Part shown: piece after piece, positions 1 through 10,150 of the stretch
How the letters are laid out: each line of letters opens with the position of its first letter
Numbering within the stretch: position 1 is the first letter of the stretch
NCBI GenBank assembly: GCA_964036295.1
Contig: OZ038465.1
Span: 13,106,667 to 13,170,666 of the forward strand
Source: Plumapathes pennacea
Lineage: Eukaryota > Cnidaria > Anthozoa > Antipatharia > Myriopathidae
Direction of reading: 5' to 3'
Length of the DNA: 64,000 bases
Translations under genes and position numbers: made by a program
The notes under the pieces: model-generated
Seen by the model: the letters and a program-made list of their open reading frames with translations, nothing else
What the model was told of the DNA's origin: nothing
The model's database searches: none

Positions 1-289
1 CTGATCAGCTCGAACCCAAGCAAGAGATCGTCCGCAAACTTAATTATCTACACAACTGAATATGTATTGATCTTGATCAGTCTTGAATACATTCAATGTG
101 TGGCGCCGACACTTTTATAGAAAACTGAACAGATAGACAGACACACAAAGAGAAAGACACACACACAGAGCAATAAGTGAGAGACAGACTCTGGAACAGG
201 TACACAAAATTGATACGTTACCACAGAATGAATATTGGAGAAACGAGAACAACCCTAAAGTGACGAGCCCTAATCTTATTGCGCCCCAC

Positions 290-420
290 CTCTTTGTGTC
301 GTCATTCCAGTGGTAGACGATAAAACTCTTGCTTCCCAGTTGGGACACGCCCAGAAACAACTGCTTGCCAATGTAGAACGTGCCCAGGTCCCACGCGTCC
401 GTGTACAGCGTTTGAATCAT
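290..420 (-). CDS. Fragment resembling an EAR repeat, partial
   Basis: Reading from an ATG at 420, about 43 codons encode a stretch with the pattern LYTDAWDLGTFYIGKQLFLG, then S-x-I-V-Y-H-W. This looks like one EAR (epitempin-associated) repeat of TSPEAR-type proteins, where an aromatic/Asp-Leu-x-x-Phe strand is followed by FLxV and a Ser-x-Ile-Tyr-x-Trp strand. A GT donor follows codon AAG-AG (exon end 290). I found no AG acceptor just upstream, so this may be a first exon, a pseudo-exon or a gene fragment continuing past the window edge. The family call comes from one short repeat and is tentative. Confidence 0.3.
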
Positions 421-1309
421 TTGCCGCCGTGAAAGAAAATATGGTAGCGAGAGAAGTTAACAAACAATTTTATGACAGTTTTTAACTGCTGATGCTTCGA
501 AGCCAGGAGCCAAGAACATTTACCTTTCATACATCAAATTTTCCTGCGACTTTGACCTGCCAAGGCTGCGGAGAAACAAAATTCCCAAAAAGCGGTCAAA
601 ACATCTGGCAAAAATGTCAAAAGATTTGGGAGCAACTTTCTGCGTAGTATTAGGGCTGAGTTACGTTAAGCACCAGGGAACAGGTTTCTCACCTGCAGTC
701 GGCAGAGACGCCTGGTGTAGTGTAAATATTCGTCTCGTTTTCTTCAGACCTGCGACAAAACCACGATAGATAAGAACGGAACGACGACAGATAATTGTCA
801 AATTGGTCCGCTACCAAAGATGAGTTTTCACTCAACCTGGAAAAATCGAATTCCTGAACTGTCAAATGAAACGTATATAAAGGTGTGACCACTCAAATGA
901 AATATCGCAATGAGTATATTCCTACAGCAGCGTTGACGTTGTAGTTGTTAGCGATAAAATTCTGTCATATATAATATATATTGTTGACCACCAAGAATGT
1001 CGAAGCACTATCTGAAAAGATTGCATTGCTAGTTCGTGAACTATATGGCTACCAGGAGTAATATTATCAGTTGCTTATTCCAGATAAACATTTTCACACC
1101 TGTGGGCAGAGGTGGTTGACATTGCATAAACATCTGTCCCCTTTTCTCCAGAGGTACATTCACCATTCATTTCTCGTTTGCTCCTTTGAAAAAAAAGGCG
1201 AGAAACAAAAACGGAATGAGAACAAGCACAGGAAGTAGCTAAATTGCTCAAACAAAATTGTCTCAACGTAAAAAAAAAAACTTCTAAACTTCCAACTCCA
1301 AACCACTTT
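421..1309. other. Non-coding, no gene recognised
   Basis: No exon with convincing splice sites was found. A degenerate copy of the ~90-bp minisatellite unit (Caaatga...caatgagtatattc) occurs near 885-945. The short open frames here look like chance. Confidence 0.5.
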
Positions 1310-1550
1310 GGGTGACCGCTCAAATGAAGGCTCTCAATGAGTACATTCTAACAGCAGTGTTTACTTCCAACTTCTAAACTGACAAACGAACCTAAAGTTG
1401 CTTAGTCGCTCAAATGAGAGCTCTCAATGAATACATTCTAATAGCAGTGTTCACTTTTAACTCCTGAACTGTCAAACGAATCTGAAGGTGTAGCCACTCA
1501 AATGAAAGCTCTCGGTGAGTACATTCTAATAGCAGTGTTCACGTTATTGT
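1310..1550 (+). repeat. Minisatellite, ~90-bp unit, direct orientation
   Basis: Three imperfect units spaced about 90 bp apart share the core CTCAAATGA..GCTCTCAATGAG followed by TACATTCTAA.AGCAGTGTT and a CTxAACTG block (cores near 1319, 1408 and 1498). The same unit occurs in the opposite orientation at 2420-2600, so the two blocks form an inverted pair around exons 2 and 3 of the neighbouring gene. Confidence 0.85.
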
Positions 1551-1586
1551 TCAGCGGGTTCACTGAACATGACAGTAATGTCAGAT

Positions 1587-3084
1587 TTACCGATTTCTTC
1601 GCCATTTCCAGAAAATTCCAGCAACACAAATGATGGTCACGACTGCAATGACTGCAGTGACTGCCGTGACGGTTTTGGATAAGTCACGCTTGCTCTCTGA
1701 GCTGCGAGGTTTTTCAGTCACGGAAGAACTCGTGGTGAAAGTGCTTTGTGAATTAGGAGCTGTGGTCGCTTTTCAAATGAGATAAGCAAAGTTAGTAAGA
1801 ACAACATACAGGACTACTGCAAGCTACGTATATCATGACGAAAACACACAGGGCAAGGTAATTCAAACATATTTCTTTTGATTTCCAACTAATGTGGTGT
1901 AGGGAGGGGGAGAGAGGGTGGCGAAGTTGCCTAGGGGGAGTTGCTAAGACAGACAAGTTTTCGTGATGAGCCACCTTCAGGATCCCTGCATGGGCACAGC
2001 CGTTGAATGTCGGTGTTATTGACTGTTACGCAGTCTATAATGTCCGGTATGTTCTTAAATCCAATGCACTGGCCTTTCCACAAGCCTGTGGCCATGTAGC
2101 AAGGTTGATCATCGTAGATATAGACCGCAGCTTCAGGGTTGGTGTTGTTCTCACAAACGATCCCAAGAGACTTGAAGATGGAAGAGGCGTCTCCGGTTGG
2201 GAAGCCCCCGGTCTTTGCACACACCAAGCCGACGGATCCACAGGTGGTCACGCAGTTCTCAAGGCTTGCGCTCATATGGTAGGAGATACCTGAAACAGGA
2301 AATGGATGAAGTGAACTCTTTATAATACAAAGAAAAGTTATCCTGCACCGCATCCGAACTAAACACCTATGTGGCGCAGAATAAGAAAACAGTCTGTTTA
2401 CCCAAAATTTTGAACAGGCTGCTAATAGAATGTACTCATTGAGAGTTTTTATTTGAGAGGTAATACACCTTTCGGTTCATTTTAACAGTTCAGGAGTTGG
2501 AAGTGAACACTGCTATTAGAATGTACTCATTGAGAGCTTTCATTTGAGTGGTCACACCTTCAGGTTTCATTTTATGGTTCAGGAGTTGAAAGTTTTCAAG
2601 GGTAATAAGTCAATATCACAAATTCTCAGGAGCAAAAGAGGACAGAACAGTAAATTTACCTTTGGCAATGAAGGGATTACTGAGTGAGACTGACCATCAC
2701 CTCTCGCACTTTGAGAAATGATCACCAAGTGAATTTTGCTGCTATTAATATATAGTGGCGACGCTATTTAGTGCCGTATCTTCAGTACATACGTCTTGGA
2801 AATAAATCGCAGCCGACATTGTCGGTATCAGCTTTTAGTCAACAATTGTGGGTGAGTTAAAAGACACTCCAGTTTGAAGGGGAAAAAAGACAAGAAGAAA
2901 GGGAAGAAGCCGAACTGATGCATGTGTGAGGTCGCGGTCTTCGCATTCAAGTCTATACTTGCTATTCCTCCAATCTGTCACTTTTAGATTTGATTAAGTC
3001 GTCACCTGAATTGGCACCTGTTCCGTTCACGAACAGGACGAGACAAGACAGCATTGCGAGTAGATGAACGCTTAATGATTCCAT
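1587..3084 (-). CDS. Small cysteine-rich type I membrane protein (3 exons, 191 aa)
   Basis: Coding exons are 3006-3084, 1975-2289 and 1587-1768, all with GT/AG borders and phase-1 introns; the total is 576 nt, closing on TAA. Exon 1 supplies a signal peptide (MESLSVHLLAMLSCLVLFVNG). Exon 2 encodes an extracellular module with nine cysteines, including E-N-C-x3-C, P-C, G-Q-C-I-G-F and a final L-C-P-C, and two N-N-T sites. Exon 3 gives a Ser/Thr-rich stalk, one hydrophobic helix (TVTAVTAVIAVVTIICVAGI) and a short basic tail WKWRRNR. The product should sit on the cell surface with the Cys module outside. The module resembles one I associate with cnidarian secreted and membrane proteins, but I know no named family or function for it. 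The intron 2 acceptor tract is weak, though phase and the helix support it. Confidence 0.7.
2420..2600 (-). repeat. Minisatellite, ~90-bp unit, inverted orientation
   Basis: Two units read ATGTACTCATTGAGAG..TTxATTTGAG and repeat the 1310-1550 unit in reverse complement. The block lies in intron 1 of the cysteine-rich membrane protein gene. Confidence 0.8.
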
Positions 3085-3889
3085 GATGATATTCCTCGTC
3101 GACCACACTCCGTTTACATGTACCTACCCGAACCAAATCCTCAAAAACTTGATGAAATTGTTTTTTCGAGCTGCACATGACAGACAAGTGAGAGCTGTAG
3201 CTACGTCTAGATGAATGATATGTTGTCAGAGATGCTTCTTAAGAAAACGTCGGCAAAAGACTCGGCAGTCAACTGATCATTTTATATCTGCCACAAGAAA
3301 ACTCATTGCACAGAAACTAAGAATAGGCGAACGCCAGCATACATTTACTCAAAGGAGTTAACATCAAACCATCTTCCCTCGCATCAAACATTTTTATATC
3401 ACGCCGCAAAGTTTTTCAGAGCAACACCTGTGTAACAGTCGCCACTTTGAAGTTTCCCGGCGAGCTTGAGGGACTGGCGGGGCGGATACACTTGGTCTCT
3501 TGATGTCACGCTAAGAGTTGAACAAGTGAGAAGCAGAGAGGGAGGTGAATGATATTTGTGAAATACAATGGTCGGTGGATGATATCGATATGTGTATCTA
3601 AAATCTTATCTCAACGTGATTACCGTATTTGTTTTTCGTTTTAACAAACCTGATGTCGTCCAGAACGGAATCTGATCTTCTTTACGCCTCATTGACCCTG
3701 TCAATCACAAGCTCAGAATACAAATTCTCACAAGTGTTCAAAATTTGTGAGTGATGTAGTGAGAATCAATAGTTCTATCGGTTTTTATCTGAGGAAGCAA
3801 CCAAATACCAAGCTTCCAACAATGTAATATATCTCGTGCAAGCTGTGGTAAGGTGAAACCACCTAAAGCGGCACCCTGCTGAAGGCCCG
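3085..3889. other. Upstream region of the Cys-rich gene; flank of the retrotransposon
   Basis: No coding exon is seen. Around 3725-3800 is a degraded piece of the TTAA-type MITE family (gtgagtgatgtagtgagaat motif). The last bases before 3890, GCTGAAGGCCCG, matter because a near copy, GCTGAAGGGCC, follows the foldback element at 10735. Confidence 0.5.
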
Positions 3890-4063
3890 TGTAACCGGAT
3901 TTAGCTATCGATTCTGTTCCCTTATTCGTTTCCGGTTCCGGTTACCATATTTAGCGCATCACGTGCTACGAAGTAGGTTTTCGGAAGGAGTTCACGACGA
4001 GATTAAAAGTGTTGTTGTCGTTATGCGAAGTCCTCGATATTTACTGGAGATTTAACTGTTACA
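3890..4063 (+). repeat. 5' long terminal repeat
   Basis: A 174-bp LTR with TG..CA ends (TGTAACCGGATT at the start, ACTGTTACA at the end). It is short for a Gypsy LTR and identical to the 3' copy. An open frame runs through its last 55 bases into gag, but only from a GTG. Confidence 0.97.
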
Positions 4064-4066
4064 ACT

Positions 4067-4084
4067 TGGTGGAGAATTCAAAAC
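4067..4084 (+). other. Candidate primer-binding site
   Basis: TGGTGGAGAATTC starts three bases after the LTR. TGG is the complement of a tRNA CCA end, and the position is right for minus-strand priming. I cannot say which tRNA it matches. Confidence 0.5.
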
Positions 4085-4089
4085 CCGGA

Positions 4090-7000
4090 ATGTCAACGAC
4101 AGAGGAACTCAGAGGACTCCTCGCTGGCCTCACAGCTGTGGTGAAACAACAAGCCGAGGCACAAAAAGCGACAACAGCACAGATTACGCAACTAACTGAA
4201 AGTTTGCTCGCACATGGCGTGAATGCGACACCCGAACACACTGCACCGCTTCGGATGCCAGCGCTTCAACTGCCCACATTCACGTATGACAACACAGGAC
4301 ATGACAACGTAGAGGAATTTTTAGAATCGTTCAACGAAAAATCATCCCACCTGAACATCAAAACACAGCTGGCCTTGCTCCAACAAGCCTGCGTGGGCGA
4401 GTGGCCAAATTCTGTCCTCGCCATGGAGAAAATGAAATTTACGGGGGAAACCACAACACAGCAAAAGTTAGAAAGCCTAAAGAACGCTCTTTCTAAAACA
4501 TTTGCTGAGCCTCAGGACGTTCAACGCCGTCGACTGGCGTCTGAATTTTCTACGATGAAACAACTGGCGACGGAGCCAATCGATCGCTTCGCGTTTCGCT
4601 TTAAAAACAATTTGCATCAACTGGCGAAACTCGGCGAAACCGTGGAACAAAGCTCCCCGCAGTTCATTATGTCACACTTCATCTCGAAAACCAGAAGCGA
4701 GATACAACGACACCTAGTGCTGAAAGCAGAAGATTTCGATACCTTGAGCGATGTTATCGAAGCCGCCAAGCGAATTGAACGTTCATTCAATCCCGTGAAC
4801 AGCGGCACAACCAGCCCCAGCAGGTCGAGCAGTGGAAATACGCCGAAAGTTTTAGCCGCAAATTCCACCTCTCAAAGATGCTATCAATGCAACAAAGTGG
4901 GACACTTGAAACGAAATTGCCCTACAAACTGTCGCCCTCCGAAAGCACATGTACCTGGCACCCGCGCGAAAGAGATTTGTCGCCTTTGGAATAAGCACCA
5001 GCGTTCACCGTGCACCTTGGCAGACCAGTCCTGTAAGTACGGCCGCTTACACCAGTGTGACAGTTGCTCTAAACCTGGCTGCAAGAACGCCAATCACGAA
5101 GATCGCTCACAAGCTCTCGCCAACCAGTCTGCCTCTAACTCTGCTCAGTCACGTGACCCAAGCACAACTCACTCTCATGGACCAGCTCTCTTTGGCATGC
5201 CTACTTGTCCAGAATCCAACGGATTAGCTGTCAACCTCAACCGCAGCATTCTGTCATGCACCGTCACATCTGCTGGCTCACCATTACAGCTTCCAATCGA
5301 CTCCTGTTGTTCTGTTACCCTATGCAGCCTTGCTCATGCCCAGCATATTCAGTCAGCAAGACCAGAATTAAGCTACAGAAAACTAGAGAAGCCAGTACCA
5401 GTACAGATGGCAGACAACCGGTCGTCCCTCAATGCAGTAGCAGTTCAAGAAGTACCAATCCTATGGATGCCTGGCAAAGAGACTATCCATGTTGCTTTGG
5501 TTGTCCCTAACATGTCGTGGCCCCTCTTATTTGGTGAAAATCACTTGGAGGCCACTCAAGCCTTGTCTGACCACAGCGCAAAAACTGTAACATTTCGTCA
5601 TCCAGCCATGAATTTCACAGTCCCTTGTGATAAACCATCCTCGCAGACACCCCACGTCGCTGTGACATGCCTTCTGACAGGAAGACCTAGCACCAACCCC
5701 TCACCGAGTCAAACCATTGTTCACCGAGGCCTCAACCTCGTGACCGCCTACCTTACTCTCAGTGCTGCGTCCACCGGACTCATGGGCCCTGACCTATGGC
5801 TTACTGGTCATGAACTTGAACCCGGCGTGAAAGTCCTTAGTGGCCCCCTCAGTGCTACACAAATACGCCCTGTAATGGAATTTCCAACAGCCTGTGATCC
5901 ACAGCCTGATGCCCTTCCAGAGTTCAGCCAGCCTCTTGCCATGAATGTCCTTGTTCAATGCACCAAGAAAAAAGCTAAAATTGCCAATTCCATGACTTTT
6001 GGTAACATTTCTGCGAGCTCCGATGAAAACAAAGCTACTTTTCATGAAGCATCTGAATTTACAACTGAAACTCTTTGTGCATCATTGGACTTGTCTGATT
6101 CCTTACTGAGCCAAAGCATAAGCGATCACCCTAGTGACACTAAGTCTCAACAAGCCAATGATTTAAGTGGGAAACCCGCAGCAAAAAACTACCTGCCTCC
6201 AGCAGCTGCTAGAGAAATGGTTGAAGCAGGCCTCGTCCAACAATCTTCAACCCTTACACCATTCAATCAGCAAGGTGACCCGGATGATAGAGACCTACCC
6301 CCACAGTCTGGTCACCCCCTTGACCCATTCTCTGAAGAATACCACCAGAAGCTGCGCCACGAGTTGCAATTGGACACAGACGAATACAAGCATGTAGATC
6401 CAACAGTCCTCAACCAATTTGATGACTTGCTCCGGCAGTACCCTCAAGCATTCCTCCTACCAGGAGCGCCACTCCGACGCATCAGTGGCACTGAACATCG
6501 CATTGATACTGGTGACGCCCCACCTTGCTATAGACCACCTTATAGAATGTCGCCAACTGAACTTCAGGGTGTCCGCACTCAGATCAATGATATGCTACGC
6601 CAGCAAATCATACGACCATCCAAGTCCCCTTGGGGTGCCCCAGCCATACTCGTGCGCCGCAAAGCTGTTCAAGGCAAACCACAGCCCCCAAGGTTTGTTG
6701 TTGACTATCGTGCTCTTAATTCTGTCACAAAGAGTGATGGCTTTCCTCTCCCTCAAGTCATCGACATCTTAGACTGGCTTGGTGGTGGAAAATTGTTTGC
6801 CAAGCTGGATCTCGCAAATGGATACTGGCAAGTCCCTGTGCGAGAAGAGGACAGAGAGAAAACAGCAGTGGTCACTCATTGTGGACTATTTGAATTCATT
6901 TCAATGCCTTTTGGCCTGAAGACGGCCGGTGCAACCTTCCAACGCCTCATGCAAGCTACATTTTCGGATTACTTGATGGGAAACGTCACTGGAAGCAGCG

Positions 7001-10000
7001 ACAATCAAGAAGGATTCTGCATGCCATATGTAGATGACTTATGCGTCAGAAGCCTCTCTGACGGCAGTGCCTTGGAACATTACAGGAAGATATTCGAACG
7101 AGCTGTGAAAGTAGGAATGCAGTTCAAACCCTCGAAATGTTCCTTCTTCTCGACGAACCTAGAAGTTTTGGGACATGTTGTTACCCCACACGGCCGCATT
7201 CCAGACCCCAAGAAAGTACAAGCTATCACTAACTTCCCCATGGTCGACTCCCAGACTGCCGTGATGAAGTTCCTTGGTGTGATTGGCTTCTACAGGCATC
7301 ACATCCAACACTTTGCACAACGAACGTACCACTTACGACAGCTTCTTAAGAAAGACAGGAAGTTTACAGCAACCAAGGAAGTCGAAGCCGAATTCATCGA
7401 CTTGAAGAACGCCCTAACAGGTCCAGATGTCATGTTACAGTACCCAGATTGGTCCAAAACATTTCATGTTCATACGGACGCGAGCAAGTTAGGCGTTGGC
7501 GCGGTGCTGATGCAAGAGGATGATCATCACCACTTAAGACCCCTCCAGTATGCAAGCCAAGCTCTGTCACCCATCCAGCAACGCTGGGACACTCGCGAAC
7601 AAGAACTGTACGCAGTGAAATGGGCAGTCGAACAGTGGCGACCATATCTTTTGGGAAGCAAGTTCATTGTGGAGACCGACCATGCTAACTTGAAATGGCT
7701 ATGTTCCATAGCCCCACAGAAAGCCAAGCTCGCGCGATGGGCATCACTCTTGGCAGAATACGACTTTGAGCTACGCCATCGCCCTGGTAACACCAATGCA
7801 GTCCCTGACGCACTCTCACGTTACCCCTTGGGACAAACTGTTCACGAAGAACCTGCTGAATCAAACCCAGCCCCTGTCGACACGCTGCTACCTATAGATA
7901 CATCAGCGTATCTGGTTTCAGCATTGGGACTTGACGCCTATCGAGCGACACCACGCCCAGCACCACTGTGCGCAAGTCTCGCTCTTGCAACGGCTCCTCT
8001 AAGACAGAAGCTAGTTGAGACTGACGAAACCCCGCCCAAGACCCCTGTTGCCCCAGCTACGAATAGTCCATTCGTCAACCTTGGTTTACCTCGGACGGAG
8101 TTCATCAAGCTTCAGCTGCAAGACCCTACTCTACAAACACTGTACAAGTACTTGCTAGCCGGAAGTGACAGCACGGTTCTGAAGGATCTCTCATCAAGAC
8201 AAAAGGCTCAAACTCAAAATCTCGCGCGAAAATGTGTCATCGTCGAAGGACTCATCATGTACTCAGACGAATTTCATGATGACCCTGGCCATCTCCGCAT
8301 CTTTGTTCCTGACAACAAGAACTTCAAGTACAAGTTGCTCCGTGCCTATCACGACTCCACCTTAGGAATGCACAGAGGACGGGACACCACGTACAACGCA
8401 CTAGCTCGAGATTTCTATTGGAGAGGAATGGGGAAAGCCGTCAGACGCTGGGTAGCAAGATGCTTAGAGTGTCTCCAACACAAATCCATCGACCAGCCAC
8501 ATGGCCCTATGCACGTCAGATCGTACGACAAACCAATGCACGTACTCGGAATTGACTTCGTTGGACCATTTCCAAAGTCAACAAACGGAAACCGCTACAT
8601 CCTCACCGCCGTCTGTCCGTTTTCACACTTCCTCGTGGCAATCCCAACCATGGACAAGAGTGCCACAACCGCTGCCAGAGCAATATTTGACCACGTATTC
8701 CTGAAGCTAGACTTCCCATCGGTCTTGCTTAGTGACCGCGGAGGAGAATTCTTGAACGCCGTTCTACGCGAACTTTCTAGATTGCTGTCAATCAAGCAAG
8801 TCTTTACTTCTAGCTACCGACCCCGATCCAACGGAGCGACAGAACGTGTGCACCGATTCCTAAACTCTGCCCTAGCCATCTTTGCTTCCAAGTGGCAAAA
8901 ACAGTGGGAGGATTATTTGCAACCCGCCGTATACTCACACAACACCTCAATGATTGATGGAACCGATGGTATCACCCCCTTTTTGCTGATGTTTGGACGC
9001 CATGCAACGTCGCCCGAGACCGTGGCTCTTCAACTACCAAGTGAACCAATCAGCAGGAACGAGTACGCCAAGTTCCTGGTGCAAAGAATCCACGAAGCAC
9101 ACAAGCTCTTCTCAAGCATCAAAGTAGACCTTAGAAGACGACAGAGAGATTACTACGACCTCGGAGCTCGGTCAAGAGACTTCGAGATCGGACAACAAGT
9201 CTTAGTACGAAAACCACCCCCTTCAAACGTAGAGAAAGGCTCAGCTACCAAGCTTATTCGAAGATATGCAGGCCCCTACATCGTGACCGAACGCCTTAAA
9301 GACAGCGACTTGTACCGCCTTCGACACTGTGAGACAAACGACGAACTGCCTCCCACAAACGTTGAGAAGTTGATACCAATCCCAAACGCTGATCCGAACG
9401 ATATCAGAGGTCCGTGTCAGCAGCGCATTCCCGAAGCAAGGAGTCCCACAGAGAGGACACAGTATCAGCCTGGTCGATTCATCATGTATTTACCAGCACG
9501 CGGAGACCAACCGGATGAAGGGATCTCACTCAGACTTGCACAATACTTAGAGCCACTGGGTAAAGCACCAGTCAGCGAAGCCTGCAAGCACCTCTACTCA
9601 GTTTTTCCGCCATCTAGACAGATCTTAACCAAACTCGGGAGAATGCGTGGTCTCACCGCTCACTGCCCTTACTTATCATTAGAAGGAGACGCCTCTGGAG
9701 GAGCTTACAATGTCATCCTGGACAAAGCTGCCTTCCATCGAGCTAACATAGAAGAAGGATTCTTGGTTGGAGAGATAATGGAACTCGACGAAGAGAGAGA
9801 GACCGTTGTTGCTCACACTTACGCCCCAACTGGACGCCGCTCCCGACTGACAAGATCACGTGTCTGGAAACCACTATACAACCATGACTTTTCCAAGACG
9901 TCCTTGCCAATGGACAAGGCCAAGCGCCTAATGGATTACAGCCCAGACCTTGAACGTGTAGATTTTAAGCGAATCATTACATTTCAAGACAGTCTCGAGA

Positions 10001-10059
10001 AACTGTTATCTGTCAGAGACATGGACGATGCAGTGTCCGCATTGCTTGTTAGATTTTAA
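4090..10059 (+). CDS. Gypsy gag-pol polyprotein, single frame, 1989 aa
   Basis: I start at the ATG at 4090; the frame extends upstream only to a GTG inside the LTR. Gag covers about residues 1-290, with a CX2CX4HX4C zinc knuckle (264-277) and then a second Cys/His cluster (297-336). The aspartic protease has LPIDSCCSV at about 401-409: the catalytic Asp (404) is followed by Ser-Cys, not Thr/Ser-Gly; a later LFGENHL fits the conserved C-terminal turn. About 300 residues without a recognisable domain follow. Reverse transcriptase carries YVDD (980-983). RNase H follows (HTDAS, REQELYAV, TDHANL). Integrase has an HHCC finger and D1489, D1549, E1585, giving a D-D35-E core. After the integrase C-terminal fold there are about 195 unassigned residues. 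Gag and Pol lie in one frame with no frameshift, so protease processing must separate them. Confidence 0.95.
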   Translation: MSTTEELRGLLAGLTAVVKQQAEAQKATTAQITQLTESLLAHGVNATPEHTAPLRMPALQLPTFTYDNTGHDNVEEFLESFNEKSSHLNIKTQLALLQQACVGEWPNSVLAMEKMKFTGETTTQQKLESLKNALSKTFAEPQDVQRRRLASEFSTMKQLATEPIDRFAFRFKNNLHQLAKLGETVEQSSPQFIMSHFISKTRSEIQRHLVLKAEDFDTLSDVIEAAKRIERSFNPVNSGTTSPSRSSSGNTPKVLAANSTSQRCYQCNKVGHLKRNCPTNCRPPKAHVPGTRAKEICRLWNKHQRSPCTLADQSCKYGRLHQCDSCSKPGCKNANHEDRSQALANQSASNSAQSRDPSTTHSHGPALFGMPTCPESNGLAVNLNRSILSCTVTSAGSPLQLPIDSCCSVTLCSLAHAQHIQSARPELSYRKLEKPVPVQMADNRSSLNAVAVQEVPILWMPGKETIHVALVVPNMSWPLLFGENHLEATQALSDHSAKTVTFRHPAMNFTVPCDKPSSQTPHVAVTCLLTGRPSTNPSPSQTIVHRGLNLVTAYLTLSAASTGLMGPDLWLTGHELEPGVKVLSGPLSATQIRPVMEFPTACDPQPDALPEFSQPLAMNVLVQCTKKKAKIANSMTFGNISASSDENKATFHEASEFTTETLCASLDLSDSLLSQSISDHPSDTKSQQANDLSGKPAAKNYLPPAAAREMVEAGLVQQSSTLTPFNQQGDPDDRDLPPQSGHPLDPFSEEYHQKLRHELQLDTDEYKHVDPTVLNQFDDLLRQYPQAFLLPGAPLRRISGTEHRIDTGDAPPCYRPPYRMSPTELQGVRTQINDMLRQQIIRPSKSPWGAPAILVRRKAVQGKPQPPRFVVDYRALNSVTKSDGFPLPQVIDILDWLGGGKLFAKLDLANGYWQVPVREEDREKTAVVTHCGLFEFISMPFGLKTAGATFQRLMQATFSDYLMGNVTGSSDNQEGFCMPYVDDLCVRSLSDGSALEHYRKIFERAVKVGMQFKPSKCSFFSTNLEVLGHVVTPHGRIPDPKKVQAITNFPMVDSQTAVMKFLGVIGFYRHHIQHFAQRTYHLRQLLKKDRKFTATKEVEAEFIDLKNALTGPDVMLQYPDWSKTFHVHTDASKLGVGAVLMQEDDHHHLRPLQYASQALSPIQQRWDTREQELYAVKWAVEQWRPYLLGSKFIVETDHANLKWLCSIAPQKAKLARWASLLAEYDFELRHRPGNTNAVPDALSRYPLGQTVHEEPAESNPAPVDTLLPIDTSAYLVSALGLDAYRATPRPAPLCASLALATAPLRQKLVETDETPPKTPVAPATNSPFVNLGLPRTEFIKLQLQDPTLQTLYKYLLAGSDSTVLKDLSSRQKAQTQNLARKCVIVEGLIMYSDEFHDDPGHLRIFVPDNKNFKYKLLRAYHDSTLGMHRGRDTTYNALARDFYWRGMGKAVRRWVARCLECLQHKSIDQPHGPMHVRSYDKPMHVLGIDFVGPFPKSTNGNRYILTAVCPFSHFLVAIPTMDKSATTAARAIFDHVFLKLDFPSVLLSDRGGEFLNAVLRELSRLLSIKQVFTSSYRPRSNGATERVHRFLNSALAIFASKWQKQWEDYLQPAVYSHNTSMIDGTDGITPFLLMFGRHATSPETVALQLPSEPISRNEYAKFLVQRIHEAHKLFSSIKVDLRRRQRDYYDLGARSRDFEIGQQVLVRKPPPSNVEKGSATKLIRRYAGPYIVTERLKDSDLYRLRHCETNDELPPTNVEKLIPIPNADPNDIRGPCQQRIPEARSPTERTQYQPGRFIMYLPARGDQPDEGISLRLAQYLEPLGKAPVSEACKHLYSVFPPSRQILTKLGRMRGLTAHCPYLSLEGDASGGAYNVILDKAAFHRANIEEGFLVGEIMELDEERETVVAHTYAPTGRRSRLTRSRVWKPLYNHDFSKTSLPMDKAKRLMDYSPDLERVDFKRIITFQDSLEKLLSVRDMDDAVSALLVRF

Positions 10060-10140
10060 AGCCTTATCTTGCAAACTGACCGCCATGTAACTGTTGGTTT
10101 TGTTTAGGCTCATTCTGTTTTTATTTCCTTTCATTTTTGT

Positions 10141-10150
10141 AAGGATGGAA
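10141..10150 (+). other. Polypurine tract of the Gypsy element
   Basis: AAGGATGGAA ends directly at the TG of the 3' LTR, the expected position for the plus-strand primer. One T interrupts the purine run. Confidence 0.7.

Noticed and set aside
4009-4089. Gag extended upstream to the frame start in the LTR.
   Set aside because: That start is GTG; the first ATG in frame is 4090, just after the primer-binding site.
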